From: an uncultured Lachnospiraceae bacterium | GTDB taxonomy: Bacteria > Bacillota > Clostridia > Lachnospirales > Lachnospiraceae | Length of the DNA stretch: 10,172 nucleotides | NCBI GenBank assembly: GCA_947651335.1 | Contig: CANSYV010000029.1 | Coordinates: forward strand, 1-10,172 | Direction of reading: 5' to 3' | Part shown: piece by piece, positions 1-8,163 of the stretch | Position numbering within the stretch: position 1 is the first letter of the stretch | How the letters are laid out: each line of letters opens with the position of its first letter | Program-made: the position numbers and the translations under genes | The notes under the pieces: model-generated | What the model saw: the letters and a program-made list of their open reading frames with translations, nothing else | Told to the model about the DNA's origin: nothing | The model's database searches: none

Positions 1-93
1 GATACTCATGGGTTACCAGTAGAAGTACAAGTAGAAAAAGCATTAGGCTTTACTTCTAAGAATGATATTGAGAAATATGGTATCAAAGAATAA
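1..93 (+). pseudogene. ileS: Truncated isoleucyl-tRNA synthetase fragment
   Basis: Frame 1 is open from the window edge to a TAA at 91-93, giving 30 residues. They begin [17 protein letters not shown] and end DIEKYGIKE. From family knowledge, DTHGLPVE followed by (E/V)VEK-LG and a DIE-YGI stretch is typical of the eukaryote-like (type 2) class I IleRS, shortly after its HIGH signature; the usual bacterial type reads DTHGLPIEQALT. A complete IleRS is roughly 1,000 residues or more and would continue for over 900 codons, but here it stops. A frame shift near base 91 would add only a few possibly matching residues (NNQR); after that I see no synthetase-like sequence in any frame. I infer a decayed or truncated copy. 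The true extent upstream is outside the window. A sequencing or assembly error, or a chance short similarity, are the alternatives. Confidence 0.6.
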
Positions 94-130
94 TCAAAGA
101 AACATAATTTTTATCGATGATGTAGATAGC

Positions 131-161
131 AAATATCTATTCGATAGGGATAGAGATATTT
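131..161 (+). repeat. AT-rich inverted repeat upstream of tig
   Basis: AAATATCT at 131-138 is exactly complementary to AGATATTT at 154-161, separated by 15 bases. An alternative inner pairing CTAT (137-140) with ATAG (150-153) competes with it. The stem is almost all A-T and is not followed by a long T run, so it is a poor intrinsic terminator. It could be an operator or a weak leader hairpin, or chance in AT-rich DNA. Confidence 0.25.
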
Positions 162-229
162 TAGAACAAAACGCAGTAGTATGTATACGCAGTGTGAAGT
201 TCTGCTATGGAAGCTGTCTTAAAGAATTC

Positions 230-236
230 AAGGAGG
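230..236 (+). promoter_or_regulatory. Ribosome binding site of tig, long spacing
   Basis: A strong AAGGAGG sits 13 bases ahead of the tig ATG at 250, longer than the 5-9 bases of the other genes here. The start is still favoured because the N-terminal residues MSLQVEKLEHNMAKLTIEVP match the usual trigger factor beginning, and the next in-frame ATG (283) has no ribosome binding site. Confidence 0.7.
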
Positions 237-249
237 ATTTATTAGAAAA

Positions 250-1536
250 ATGAGTTTACAAGTAGAAAAATTGGAACATAATATGGCTAAGCTGACCATA
301 GAAGTTCCCGCTGAGGAATTAGAGAAAGCAATCGAAGGGGCATATCAGAAGAATAAGAAAAATATCGTCTTACCTGGATTCCGCAAAGGGAAAGCTCCAA
401 GAAAAATGATAGAGAGAATGTATGGCAAGGGCGTTTTCCTGGAAGATGCCGCCAATGATCTGATTCCGGAGGCGTATTCCAAGGCTGTGGATGAGAGTGA
501 TCTGGAGATTGTTTCCTATCCTTCCATCGACGTAACACAGATTGAGGCAGGCCAGCCATTTATTTTCACGGCAGAGGTAGCACTGAAACCAGACATTGTT
601 CTGGGAGAATACAAAGGGATTGAAGTGGAAAAGCCCGATGACGAAGTGAAAGAGGATGAGATTCAGGCAGAGTTAATCAGAGAACAGGAACAGAATTCCC
701 GTCTGGTGGCTGTGGAAGACCGGGCCGCGGAGAACGGGGATATTGTGACTATTGATTATGAAGGTTTTGTGGACGGGGAGGCATTTGCCGGCGGCAAGGC
801 CACAGACTATCCGCTGACCCTTGGTTCCGGTGCGTTTATCCCGGGATTCGAGGAACAGCTGGTGGGAGTCAGGACAGATGAAGATGTGGAACTTCATGTG
901 ACTTTCCCGGAAAACTATGGAAATGACGAACTGAGCGGCAAAGATGCTGTGTTTAAATGCACGGTTCATAAGATTGAGCACAAAGAGCTTCCGGAGCTGG
1001 ATGATGAATTTGCTCAGGATGTATCTGAGTTTGATACCATGGAAGAATACAAGGCAGACATCAGAAGACGCCTGACCGAGGAGAAAGAGGCAGAGGGAAA
1101 ACGCAGAAAAGGAAATGACGCAATCGTAAAAATCGTGGAGAATTCCCAGATTGATATTCCCGATGCTATGCTGGAGACACAGAAGAACCAGCAGCTGGAT
1201 GATTTCTCACGCCGCCTGCAGATGCAGGGCATGCTTCTTGACCAGTATCTGAGAATGGCTCAGATGACTCAGGAACAGCTGGAAAACCAGATGGAAGAGC
1301 GGGCAAAAGAGAATATCCAGAACAGACTGGTATTGGAGAAGATTGCGGAAGTAGAGAACATTCAGCCTACACAGGAACAGGTTGACGAAGAGATCAAGAA
1401 AACAGCTGAAGCGTACCATATGGACATTGAGAAAGTCCGGGATATGCTGGGCGAAAAGGAAATGGAGCAGATGAAGCAGGATCTGGCCGTTCAGCAGGCT
1501 TTTGACCTGATCGCTGACAATGCTGTTGCTGTATAG
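250..1536 (+). CDS. tig: Trigger factor, ribosome-associated chaperone and prolyl isomerase
   Basis: Trigger factor binds the ribosome near the nascent-chain exit tunnel, shields emerging polypeptides and catalyses cis-trans isomerisation of prolyl bonds in the cytoplasm. The 428-residue product has the normal length and domain order. The N-terminal ribosome-binding domain carries the signature GFRKGKAPR at residues 43-51. An FKBP-type isomerase domain follows at about 162-245 (GDIVTIDYEGFVDG, then LGSGAFIPGFEEQLVG and VTFPENYG). A charged, mostly helical C-terminal chaperone domain runs from about 250 to 428 and is rich in Gln, Glu and Met, as usual. It is the first gene of the tig-clpP-clpX-lon quality-control block, with clpP starting 24 bases downstream. 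The 5' end of the gene is more AT-rich than the rest, grading into the AT-rich leader. Identification is secure. Confidence 0.97.
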   Translation: MSLQVEKLEHNMAKLTIEVPAEELEKAIEGAYQKNKKNIVLPGFRKGKAPRKMIERMYGKGVFLEDAANDLIPEAYSKAVDESDLEIVSYPSIDVTQIEAGQPFIFTAEVALKPDIVLGEYKGIEVEKPDDEVKEDEIQAELIREQEQNSRLVAVEDRAAENGDIVTIDYEGFVDGEAFAGGKATDYPLTLGSGAFIPGFEEQLVGVRTDEDVELHVTFPENYGNDELSGKDAVFKCTVHKIEHKELPELDDEFAQDVSEFDTMEEYKADIRRRLTEEKEAEGKRRKGNDAIVKIVENSQIDIPDAMLETQKNQQLDDFSRRLQMQGMLLDQYLRMAQMTQEQLENQMEERAKENIQNRLVLEKIAEVENIQPTQEQVDEEIKKTAEAYHMDIEKVRDMLGEKEMEQMKQDLAVQQAFDLIADNAVAV

Positions 1537-1560
1537 TGGCTTTATATTTGGAGGTAAGCA

Positions 1561-2142
1561 ATGAGTTTGGTGCCGTATGTGATAGAACAGACCAGCCGGG
1601 GAGAGAGAAGCTATGATATTTATTCCAGGCTGTTGAAAGACAGGATTATTTTTCTGGGAGAAGAAGTCAGCGATGTGTCCGCAAGCATTATTGTGGCCCA
1701 GCTTTTATTCCTGGAATCAGAGGACCCCAAGAAAGATATCAACCTGTATATCAACAGTCCCGGAGGTTCTGTATCTGCAGGAATGGCAATTTATGATACC
1801 ATGAATTATATTAAGTGCGATGTTTCCACCATATGCATCGGCATGGCTGCCAGCATGGGCGCTTTTCTGCTGGCCGGCGGGGCCAAGGGAAAACGTTACG
1901 CACTGCCCAATTCTACGATTATGATCCATCAGCCCTCCGGCGGTGCCCAGGGCCAGGCGACAGAGATTCAGATTGTTGCAGATCAGATTGCCAAAACCAA
2001 GCAGAAATTAAACAGGATTTTAGCGGAAAACACCGGACAACCCATTGAAGTGGTGGAAGTGGATACAGACCGGGATAATTATATGTCGGCGGAGGAAGCC
2101 GTGGAATATGGAATTATTGACAAGGTGTTTGAACATAGATAA
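1561..2142 (+). CDS. clpP: ATP-dependent Clp protease proteolytic subunit
   Basis: ClpP is a self-compartmentalised serine protease (family S14) that assembles as two stacked heptameric rings and degrades proteins fed to it by AAA+ partners such as ClpX. The 193-residue product is full length. The catalytic triad is visible: Ser98 in [11 protein letters not shown], His123 in MIHQPSGG and Asp172 in [11 protein letters not shown]. The N-terminal segment [25 protein letters not shown] is the usual one, with a short propeptide-like beginning. The start is set by GGAGG at 1550-1554, six bases ahead of the ATG. It lies between tig and its own unfoldase gene clpX, as in many clostridia and proteobacteria; in B. 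subtilis clpP is elsewhere. No CtsR operator is seen nearby, so co-transcription with tig is likely. Confidence 0.97.
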   Translation: MSLVPYVIEQTSRGERSYDIYSRLLKDRIIFLGEEVSDVSASIIVAQLLFLESEDPKKDINLYINSPGGSVSAGMAIYDTMNYIKCDVSTICIGMAASMGAFLLAGGAKGKRYALPNSTIMIHQPSGGAQGQATEIQIVADQIAKTKQKLNRILAENTGQPIEVVEVDTDRDNYMSAEEAVEYGIIDKVFEHR

Positions 2143-2145
2143 TAT
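2117..2145 (+). promoter_or_regulatory. Candidate sigma-A promoter for clpX inside the clpP end
   Basis: A perfect -35 hexamer TTGACA (2117-2122) is followed after 17 bases by TAATAT (2140-2145), four of six matches to the -10 consensus. GATAAT at 2138-2143 is a closer match but only 15 bases away. Transcription would begin near 2152 and give a leader of about 97 bases before clpX. Caution: the TTGACA overlaps codons for the conserved Ile-Asp-Lys near the ClpP C terminus, so protein constraint could explain it. Confidence 0.4.
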
Positions 2146-2152
2146 GATCATA
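2143..2152 (+). repeat. Perfect 10-base palindrome after clpP
   Basis: TATGATCATA is identical to its own reverse complement and lies directly after the clpP stop codon, overlapping the -10 end and probable start site of the candidate clpX promoter. It could be an operator half or a chance palindrome; I do not recognise it as the site of a known regulator. Confidence 0.3.
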
Positions 2153-2169
2153 ATATGGTAATGGGAGAA

Positions 2170-2216
2170 AAGGCTGATTCACTGTGCAGGCGCACAGGGA
2201 TTGGCCTTAAAAAGCC
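2170..2216 (+). promoter_or_regulatory. Nested stem-loop in the clpP-clpX intergenic leader
   Basis: Within the 106-base gap, CTGTGC (2182-2187) pairs with GCACAG (2192-2197) around a four-base loop AGGC. Outside an internal loop, AAGGC (2170-2174) pairs with GCCTT (2204-2208). The same GGCCTT stretch can instead pair with AAGCC (2212-2216), giving a small competing hairpin with one bulged C. CCTT at 2205-2208 is also complementary to AAGG of the clpX ribosome binding site (2237-2240). The plus-strand structure is followed by A residues, not a T run, so it is not an intrinsic terminator. Roles in mRNA processing, stability or clpX translation are possible but inferred. Confidence 0.35.
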
Positions 2217-2248
2217 GTTGGGTTATTGTATCTGGAAAGGGGTAAATT

Positions 2249-3550
2249 ATGGCGGATAAAACGAGGGATTCTAAGATCAGATGTTCCTTTTGCAACAAAT
2301 CAGAGGAGCAGGTGCGCAAGTTAATTGCCGGACCGGATGGGGCGTATATCTGTGACGCGTGCATCAATATCTGTTCGGAAATTATTGAAGAAGAATTTGC
2401 TCTTTACGATGAAGATGATGAGTATGCAGGTATGATCAACCTGCTGAAACCGCAGGAGATTCATTCTATATTGGATGAATATGTGATCGGACAGGACGAG
2501 GCGAAAAAGGTATTATCGGTGTCTGTGTATAATCATTATAAAAGGGTTATGGCGCCGAAGAATCTGGATGTGGATTTACAGAAAAGTAATATATTGATGC
2601 TGGGGCCCACAGGTTCCGGTAAGACGCTGCTGGCGCAGACACTGGCCAGAATGCTGAATGTACCCTTTGCCATTGCAGATGCCACAACGTTGACAGAGGC
2701 AGGCTATGTGGGTGAAGATGTGGAGAATATTCTGCTGAAGATTATCCAGGCAGCCGATTATGATATTGAGATGGCTCAATATGGCATTATCTATATTGAC
2801 GAAATTGATAAAATCACGAGAAAATCTGAAAATGCTTCCATAACCAGAGATGTATCCGGTGAAGGTGTGCAGCAGGCACTGCTGAAGATTCTGGAGGGAA
2901 CGGTTGCCAGCGTTCCGCCTCAGGGAGGAAGGAAGCATCCCCATCAGGACTTTATCCAAATTGACACCACGAATATTTTATTTATCTGCGGCGGGGCATT
3001 TGAAGGGCTGGAGAAGATCATAGCCAGAAGAAAAGATAATAAGAGCATTGGATTCGGCGCAGATGTACACGATGTAAAAGACACTAATGTGGGAGAGCTT
3101 CTCAAAGAAGTGATGCCGGAAGATTTGATAAAGTTTGGTCTGATACCGGAGTTTGTAGGCCGCGTTCCGGTGGTGGTATCCTTAAACGCACTGGATCAGG
3201 AGGCGCTGATTCGGATTTTACAGGAGCCGAAGAACTCATTGACCAAACAGTACCGTAAGCTGTTCGAGCTGGACGGTGTGGATTTGAGTTTCCAGAAAGA
3301 GGCGCTTACAAGCATCGCTCAGAAATCAATGGAGCGCAAAACAGGGGCCAGGGGACTTCGTTCTGTAATGGAAAATACCATGATGGATCTCATGTATACG
3401 GCGCCATCTGATGACACCATCCGCAAATGTGTGATCACAAAGGAAATGGTGGACGGCACCGGGGAACCGGAGATTGTCAGGGGAGAGGCACCGGCGCCCA
3501 CCAGAAGATCATCAAAATCAAAGAGAAAAGGACAGCCAGAGCCCGCTTAA
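2249..3550 (+). CDS. clpX: ATP-dependent Clp protease unfoldase subunit ClpX
   Basis: ClpX is a hexameric AAA+ unfoldase that recognises tagged proteins and threads them into ClpP. The 433-residue product begins with the C4 zinc-binding domain (Cys12, Cys15, Cys35, Cys38) used for dimerisation and substrate or adaptor binding. The AAA+ module has Walker A GPTGSGKT (119-126), pore loop GYVG (152-155), Walker [10 protein letters not shown] with Asp184 and Glu185, arginine finger Arg305 in EFVGRVP, and sensor 2 GARGLR (366-371). The ClpP-docking loop contains IGF at 267-269, so pairing with the neighbouring ClpP is expected. The C terminus after about residue 410 is a basic, Pro/Ala/Lys/Ser-rich tail of the kind that varies between species. 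The start follows AAAGGGG (2236-2242) at six bases. lon starts 15 bases after the stop. Confidence 0.97.
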   Translation: MADKTRDSKIRCSFCNKSEEQVRKLIAGPDGAYICDACINICSEIIEEEFALYDEDDEYAGMINLLKPQEIHSILDEYVIGQDEAKKVLSVSVYNHYKRVMAPKNLDVDLQKSNILMLGPTGSGKTLLAQTLARMLNVPFAIADATTLTEAGYVGEDVENILLKIIQAADYDIEMAQYGIIYIDEIDKITRKSENASITRDVSGEGVQQALLKILEGTVASVPPQGGRKHPHQDFIQIDTTNILFICGGAFEGLEKIIARRKDNKSIGFGADVHDVKDTNVGELLKEVMPEDLIKFGLIPEFVGRVPVVVSLNALDQEALIRILQEPKNSLTKQYRKLFELDGVDLSFQKEALTSIAQKSMERKTGARGLRSVMENTMMDLMYTAPSDDTIRKCVITKEMVDGTGEPEIVRGEAPAPTRRSSKSKRKGQPEPA

Positions 3551-3565
3551 ATTTGGAGGGATAAC

Positions 3566-5878
3566 ATGAGCAAGAGAGTAGAAGTAATGCCTGCAGTGGC
3601 CCTGCGGGGGACTACTGTAATCCCGGATATGATTGTACACTTTGATATCAGCAGGCCCCGCTCGGTGAAAGCCGTGGAGAAGGCCATGCTGAATAACCAG
3701 AGAATATTTTTGATTACCCAGAAAGATCCGGCGGTGGAAACTCCGGGTCTTAATGGCTTATATAAGATAGGCACCGTGGGATGTGTGAAGCAGGTGGTAA
3801 AACTGCCCCAGAATATTCTTCGGATTCTGGTGGAAGGCGAGGAGCGCGGGGAGTTGGTGGAGATTATCCAGGATGATGAGATGCTGGAAGTGGAAGTTGC
3901 CATACCCTCTGAAGAAAAGGAAATGATTAACCAGAGTATGCGCCAGGCCATGATACGCAGTATGAAAGAGACCTTTCAGATTTACTGCATGGAGTGCGGC
4001 AAGGTCAGCAAGGAGCTGGCAGCGCAGATTATCAGCATTGAAGACCTGGAGATGCTGGTAGACCAAATCAGCATCCACCTGTCCCTGGAATACACAGATA
4101 AGCAGAAGATTCTGGAGGCAGTGCGGCTGGAAGACCGGTATGAGCTGCTGGGTGTTATTTTAAATAATGAGATACAGATTGCCCAGATCCGCCAGGAACT
4201 CCAGATGAAAATCCGGGAGCGCATTGACAAAAACCAGAAAGAATATATCTTAAAAGAGCAGTTAAAATTAATCCAGGAAGAACTGGGGGAAGACAACTCT
4301 CAGAGCGAAGTGGAGGAATTCAGGGAGAGACTGGAACAGCTGGAGGCTTCAGACAGTGTAAAGGAGAAGATTGCCAAAGAGATCGACCGTTTCAAATCTC
4401 TGGGCTCCAGCGCTTCGGAGAGCGCCGTGGCCAGGGGATATATAGAGACGCTGCTGGACCTTCCCTGGGATAAGACCTCCAAAGATTCTATTGATTTGAA
4501 GAAGACCAACCGGATTCTGGAGGCAGACCACTACGGCCTGGAGAAAGTAAAAGAGCGGATCGTGGAATATTTGGCCGTGCGCATTCTGAACGAAAAAGGC
4601 GACAGCCCCATCTTATGTCTGGTGGGGCCTCCGGGAACAGGGAAGACCTCCATTGCCAGGTCTGTGGCAAAGGCGCTGAATAAGAAATATGTGCGCATCT
4701 GTCTGGGCGGCGTCCGTGACGAGGCGGAAATCCGGGGACACAGAAGGACCTATGTGGGAGCCATGCCGGGAAGGATCGCTGTGGGCTTAAAGCAGGCAGG
4801 GGTGAAAAATCCTCTGATGCTGCTGGACGAAATAGATAAGACCAGCAGTGATTATAAGGGGGATACGGCGTCTGCCCTGCTGGAAGTGCTGGATTCAGAG
4901 CAGAACAGTAAGTTTTCAGACCATTATGTGGAGATTCCGCTGGATTTGTCAGAGGTTTTATTTATCGCCACGGCAAACGACGCGTCCACCATACCCCGGC
5001 CTCTCTTAGACCGTATGGAACTCATTGAGATCGGCGGCTATACAGAAAATGAGAAAGAGCATATCGCAAAAGACCATCTGATTCCCAAGCAGAGGGAGAT
5101 TCACGGCCTGAAAAAATCTCAGCTGGCCATTCAGTCGTCTGCCATCAGAAAGATTATCAGCGGCTATACCAGGGAGGCAGGCGTCCGGAATCTGGAGAGA
5201 AGAATCGGGAAAATCTGCAGGAAAGCGGCCCGTGAGATTCTGGAGGGGAACAACAAGAAGATCACCGTCACAGGGAAAAATATAGAGAAATACTTAGGAC
5301 ATGAGAAGTACAGTATCCAGTTGGCCAATAAGAAAGATGAAATCGGTGTGGTCAGAGGCCTGGCGTGGACCAGCGCAGGAGGGGACACCCTGCAGATTGA
5401 AGTCAACGTCATGCCGGGAAAAGGAAAACTTCAGCTCACCGGGCAGATGGGCGATGTGATGAAAGAGTCGGCCCAGGCGGGAATCAGCTACATCCGTTCT
5501 GTGGCAGATCAATTCGAAATAGAGCCGGAATATTTTCAGGAGCATGACATCCATATACATATTCCAGAAGGAGCGGTGCCCAAAGACGGACCGTCCGCAG
5601 GAATAACAATGGCGTCTGCCATGCTCTCGGCAATTACCAAAAGACCGGCGAAAGCCCATCTGGCCATGACCGGGGAGATCACTCTGCGCGGACGGGTGCT
5701 TCCTGTGGGCGGCTTGAAAGAAAAGCTGCTGGCGGCAAAATGCGCCAAAATCAAGACTGTACTGGTTCCCAAAGAGAACCGCCCGGATATCAAGGAGCTT
5801 TCAGAGGAAATCACAGACGGGCTGGATATCCTGTATATGGAATCTATGGATGAAGTGTTGGAAGAGGTGCTGGTATGA
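3566..5878 (+). CDS. lon: ATP-dependent protease LonA (endopeptidase La)
   Basis: Lon degrades misfolded proteins and selected regulators in the cytoplasm as a homohexamer that combines an AAA+ motor and a Ser-Lys protease in one chain. The 770-residue product is full length for LonA. It has an N-terminal substrate-binding domain (about 1-200), a long charged helical or coiled-coil stretch (about 205-275), Walker A GPPGTGKT (354-361), Walker [10 protein letters not shown] with Asp421 and Glu422, and the protease domain from about 590. The catalytic dyad is Ser677 in PKDGPSAG and Lys720 in GGLKEK, the second Lys of that motif. The large N domain and absence of membrane segments make it LonA, not LonB. 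GGAGGG lies five bases ahead of the ATG. Its TGA overlaps the engB ATG as ATGA, so translational coupling is likely. Confidence 0.97.
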   Translation: MSKRVEVMPAVALRGTTVIPDMIVHFDISRPRSVKAVEKAMLNNQRIFLITQKDPAVETPGLNGLYKIGTVGCVKQVVKLPQNILRILVEGEERGELVEIIQDDEMLEVEVAIPSEEKEMINQSMRQAMIRSMKETFQIYCMECGKVSKELAAQIISIEDLEMLVDQISIHLSLEYTDKQKILEAVRLEDRYELLGVILNNEIQIAQIRQELQMKIRERIDKNQKEYILKEQLKLIQEELGEDNSQSEVEEFRERLEQLEASDSVKEKIAKEIDRFKSLGSSASESAVARGYIETLLDLPWDKTSKDSIDLKKTNRILEADHYGLEKVKERIVEYLAVRILNEKGDSPILCLVGPPGTGKTSIARSVAKALNKKYVRICLGGVRDEAEIRGHRRTYVGAMPGRIAVGLKQAGVKNPLMLLDEIDKTSSDYKGDTASALLEVLDSEQNSKFSDHYVEIPLDLSEVLFIATANDASTIPRPLLDRMELIEIGGYTENEKEHIAKDHLIPKQREIHGLKKSQLAIQSSAIRKIISGYTREAGVRNLERRIGKICRKAAREILEGNNKKITVTGKNIEKYLGHEKYSIQLANKKDEIGVVRGLAWTSAGGDTLQIEVNVMPGKGKLQLTGQMGDVMKESAQAGISYIRSVADQFEIEPEYFQEHDIHIHIPEGAVPKDGPSAGITMASAMLSAITKRPAKAHLAMTGEITLRGRVLPVGGLKEKLLAAKCAKIKTVLVPKENRPDIKELSEEITDGLDILYMESMDEVLEEVLV

Positions 5879-6504
5879 TCATAAAAAATGCTGCCCTGGA
5901 GACTGTGTGCGGCGTGACCAGCGTTCTGCCCGAAAGCACCATGCCGGAGATTGCCTTTGCAGGGAAATCCAATGTGGGGAAGTCTTCTCTGATTAACAGT
6001 TTGATGAACAGGAAGTCCCTGGCGAGAACAAGTTCTCAGCCGGGGAAAACCCAGACCATTAATTATTATAATGTGAACAAGCAGATTTACCTGGTGGACC
6101 TGCCCGGGTATGGGTATGCCAGGGCATCCAAATCAGAAAAAGAGCAGTGGGGGAAGATGGTGGACCGCTATCTGCACAGTTCTTCTGCTCTTCAGGCGGT
6201 TTTCCTGCTGGTGGATATCCGTCATGCCCCGTCAGAAAATGACAAAATGATGTATCGCTGGATTGTGTCCAATGGCTATGAACCCATTATCATTGCCACC
6301 AAGCTGGATAAAATTAAGCGCAGCCAGATTGCAAAGCAGACCAAGCTGATACGGACAGGGCTGCAGCTGCCTGGGGACACCAAAATGATTCCCTTTTCCG
6401 CCGAAAACCGGCAGGGAAGAGAAGAGATATGGAAAATCATGGAAGAAGTGATTGCGGGGGAAGGTGCCTATGGGAATCATTCGGGCCAGGAAGCTGGGGT
6501 TTGA
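5875..6504 (+). CDS. engB: Ribosome biogenesis GTP-binding protein EngB (YsxC/YihA)
   Basis: EngB is a small TRAFAC-class GTPase required for late assembly of the large ribosomal subunit. The 209-residue product shows all G motifs: G1 GKSNVGKSS (30-38), the G2 threonine in GKTQTINYY (about 60), G3 DLPGYGYA (75-82), G4 TKLD (142-145) and G5 SAE (175-177). An AGAGG at 5863-5867 inside lon provides a ribosome binding site seven bases from the ATG. The lon-engB order is the same as lonA-ysxC in B. subtilis, which supports the name. The final segment past about residue 190 overlaps the start of the next ABC ATPase gene by 35 bases, so its C-terminal tail and the downstream ribosome binding site are encoded by the same DNA. 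Confidence 0.95.
   Translation: MIIKNAALETVCGVTSVLPESTMPEIAFAGKSNVGKSSLINSLMNRKSLARTSSQPGKTQTINYYNVNKQIYLVDLPGYGYARASKSEKEQWGKMVDRYLHSSSALQAVFLLVDIRHAPSENDKMMYRWIVSNGYEPIIIATKLDKIKRSQIAKQTKLIRTGLQLPGDTKMIPFSAENRQGREEIWKIMEEVIAGEGAYGNHSGQEAGV
6456..6464 (+). promoter_or_regulatory. Ribosome binding site deciding the ecfA1 start
   Basis: The purine run GGGGGAAGG ends five bases ahead of the ATG at 6470 and lies within engB. A TTG at 6452 could extend the protein by six residues, but this purine run would then lie inside the gene, and the added residues MRGKVP are not typical for EcfA. The ATG at 6470 is therefore preferred. Confidence 0.65.
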
Positions 6505-7315
6505 TTATTATCGATATGATGAGAACGGCCAGGTCCGGGAGGCCAGCCACGCTGTGAGAAATGTGGATTTGGACATTGAGGCAGGGCAGTTCGCGGCAGT
6601 GCTGGGACATAATGGTTCGGGCAAATCTACCCTGGCGAAACATATCAATGCGCTGCTGATGCCCACGGAAGGGACACTGTGGGTGGACGGCATGGATACC
6701 CGTCAGGAAAATGAACTGTGGAGGATACGTCAGAGAGCCGGTATGGTTTTCCAGAATCCCGATAATCAGATTATCGGAACTGTGGTAGAAGAAGATGTGG
6801 GTTTCGGACCGGAGAATATGGGAGTGCCCACAGAAGATATCTGGAAACGGGTGGATGAGAGCCTGAAGGCAGTGGGAATGACTGCCTATCGGTATCATTC
6901 GCCCAATAAGCTATCCGGCGGACAGAAACAGCGGGTGGCCATAGCCGGGGTGATGGCTATGCGCCCCCGCTGTATTGTGTTAGACGAGCCCACAGCCATG
7001 CTGGACCCTGGCGGGCGCAAAGAAGTGCTGAAGGCCCTGCGGGAGCTGAACCAGAAAGAACAGGTGACTGTGATTCTCATCACCCATTATATGGAAGAAG
7101 TGGTATATGCAGACCGGGTTTTCGTGATGGATCAGGGAGAGCTTGTGATGCAGGGCACGCCCAGAGAGATTTTCAGCCATGTGGAAGAAATGAGAAAATG
7201 CGGCCTGGATGTTCCCCAGGTAACCATGCTGGCACATGAACTGCGAAAATCAGGCATGCAGCTGCCGGAAGATATATTGACCAGGGAAGAATTGGTGGAT
7301 GCCATATGTCAATAG
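6470..7315 (+). CDS. ecfA1: ECF transporter ATPase EcfA1
   Basis: One of the two ATPases that power energy-coupling-factor vitamin and cofactor importers at the inner face of the membrane, working with EcfA2 and EcfT. The 281-residue product has Walker [10 protein letters not shown] (46-54), Q-loop Gln95 in [12 protein letters not shown] signature LSGGQKQR (148-155), Walker B CIVLDEPT with Glu173, and the switch His206. The NPDNQ-IGT-V-EDV-FGPENMG stretch is characteristic of the CbiO/EcfA subfamily rather than of ordinary ABC importers. A C-terminal extension of about 60 residues ([12 protein letters not shown] onward) is also typical of EcfA. The gene overlaps engB by 35 bases at its start and ecfA2 by 10 bases at its end, so the module is probably translated as a coupled unit. 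Position before the second ATPase supports A1 rather than A2. Confidence 0.93.
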   Translation: MGIIRARKLGFDYYRYDENGQVREASHAVRNVDLDIEAGQFAAVLGHNGSGKSTLAKHINALLMPTEGTLWVDGMDTRQENELWRIRQRAGMVFQNPDNQIIGTVVEEDVGFGPENMGVPTEDIWKRVDESLKAVGMTAYRYHSPNKLSGGQKQRVAIAGVMAMRPRCIVLDEPTAMLDPGGRKEVLKALRELNQKEQVTVILITHYMEEVVYADRVFVMDQGELVMQGTPREIFSHVEEMRKCGLDVPQVTMLAHELRKSGMQLPEDILTREELVDAICQ

Positions 7316-8163
7316 AATTAAAAAATGTCTCTTATCAGTACAGTACGGGCACGGCATATGAAATGCGTGCGCTGAAGCACATCAATCTGACCATTTTGGA
7401 CGGCCAGTTTATGGGAATTATCGGACACACAGGCAGCGGGAAGTCCACATTGATACAGTTATTAAACGGTTTGCTGAAACCATCTCAGGGACAGGTGCTT
7501 TACAACGGGGAGAATATCTGGGGAGAGGGATTTTCCAGAAAAAAACTCCGGGAACAGGTGGGGCTGGTGTTTCAGTATCCGGAATATCAGCTGTTTGAGA
7601 TGGATGTGCTGAAGGATGTGTGTTTTGGGCCGAAAAACCAGGGATTGAGCCAGGCGGAGGCGGAGGAACAGGCGAGAAAAGCTCTGGAACATGTGGGTAT
7701 GCCAAAAGAGCTTTTTGGAAAGTCCCCCTTTGAGCTCTCAGGCGGGCAGAAAAAGCGGGCAGCAATAGCCGGGGTGCTGGCCATGAATCCCAGGATTCTC
7801 ATATTGGATGAGCCTGCGGCGGGCCTGGACCCGGGGGGAAGGGATGAGATACTCTCCCAGATTGCCAGCCTTCACCGCACCCGGAAGATGGCCATTGTGC
7901 TGGTGTCCCACAGTATGGAGGATGTGGCACGGTATGTGGAGCGCATGGTTGTGCTCAATGGGGGGAGCATCGCTTTTGACGATGAGCCCAGGAAGGTGTT
8001 CGCCCATTATAAAGAGCTGGAGCATATGGGATTGGCGGCGCCGGAGATTACGTACGTGATGCATGATCTGAAAGAAAGAGGGCTGCCAGTGGACACAGGG
8101 GCCATTACCATCGAGGAGGCAAAAGAGAGTATCCTAAAAGCGTTGAAAGGGGAAATGCCATGA
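7306..8163 (+). CDS. ecfA2: ECF transporter ATPase EcfA2
   Basis: Second ATPase of the energy-coupling module; it forms a heterodimer with EcfA1. The 285-residue product has Walker [10 protein letters not shown] (40-48), Q-loop Gln90 in [11 protein letters not shown], signature LSGGQKKR (144-151), Walker [14 protein letters not shown] with Asp168 and Glu169, and switch His202. The [10 protein letters not shown] segment and [11 protein letters not shown] are typical for EcfA2 and differ from the FQNPDNQ of EcfA1. The start codon lies within the last codons of ecfA1, with GGTGG (7294-7298) seven bases ahead. The stop overlaps the ecfT start as ATGA. The two ATPases have clearly diverged, so this is an old paralogous pair and not a recent duplication. 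Confidence 0.93.
   Translation: MSIELKNVSYQYSTGTAYEMRALKHINLTILDGQFMGIIGHTGSGKSTLIQLLNGLLKPSQGQVLYNGENIWGEGFSRKKLREQVGLVFQYPEYQLFEMDVLKDVCFGPKNQGLSQAEAEEQARKALEHVGMPKELFGKSPFELSGGQKKRAAIAGVLAMNPRILILDEPAAGLDPGGRDEILSQIASLHRTRKMAIVLVSHSMEDVARYVERMVVLNGGSIAFDDEPRKVFAHYKELEHMGLAAPEITYVMHDLKERGLPVDTGAITIEEAKESILKALKGEMP

Larger units (their letters stand above)
94..249 (+). other. AT-rich leader ahead of tig, no supported gene
   Basis: This stretch links the synthetase fragment to tig. A 63-codon frame (62-253) crosses it and its stop overlaps the tig start as ATGA, but it begins inside the synthetase fragment, has no ribosome binding site and resembles nothing I know, so I do not call it a gene. 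No strong sigma-A promoter is visible. The best candidate is TTAGAA at 161-166 with TATACG at 184-189, 17 bases apart, matching consensus at only three and four of six positions. I found no CtsR-like direct repeat (GGTCAAA type) and no CIRCE element. The promoter of the whole cluster should lie here or upstream. Confidence 0.4.

Noticed and set aside
94..249. CtsR or HrcA (CIRCE) control sites ahead of the clp genes
   Set aside because: I looked for GGTCAAA-type tandem heptamers and for TTAGCACTC/GAGTGCTAA and found none here or in the clpP-clpX gap.
1815..2048. Plus-strand frame of 77 codons inside clpP
   Set aside because: An out-of-frame reading within a conserved ClpP core, with no ribosome binding site.
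2170..2208. Intrinsic terminator between clpP and clpX
   Set aside because: The stem on the plus strand is followed by an A run instead of a T run. On the minus strand a short T run follows, but no minus-strand gene needs a terminator here.
3547..3951. Minus-strand frame of 134 codons opposite the clpX end and lon start
   Set aside because: It lies opposite strongly conserved lon coding sequence, has low-complexity Ser/Ile/Thr-rich content, no ribosome binding site and no recognisable domain.
5294..5659. Minus-strand frame of 121 codons opposite the lon protease domain
   Set aside because: A shadow of the lon reading frame with no family resemblance and no neighbouring minus-strand genes.
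6452..6469. TTG start adding six residues to EcfA1
   Set aside because: It would place the best ribosome binding site inside the gene, and the extra residues are not typical of the family; it remains a minor possibility.
6470..8163. Recent duplication of the two ABC ATPases
   Set aside because: The two differ throughout, including diagnostic Q-loop segments (FQNPDNQ versus FQYPEYQ), as expected for the ancient EcfA1/EcfA2 pair.
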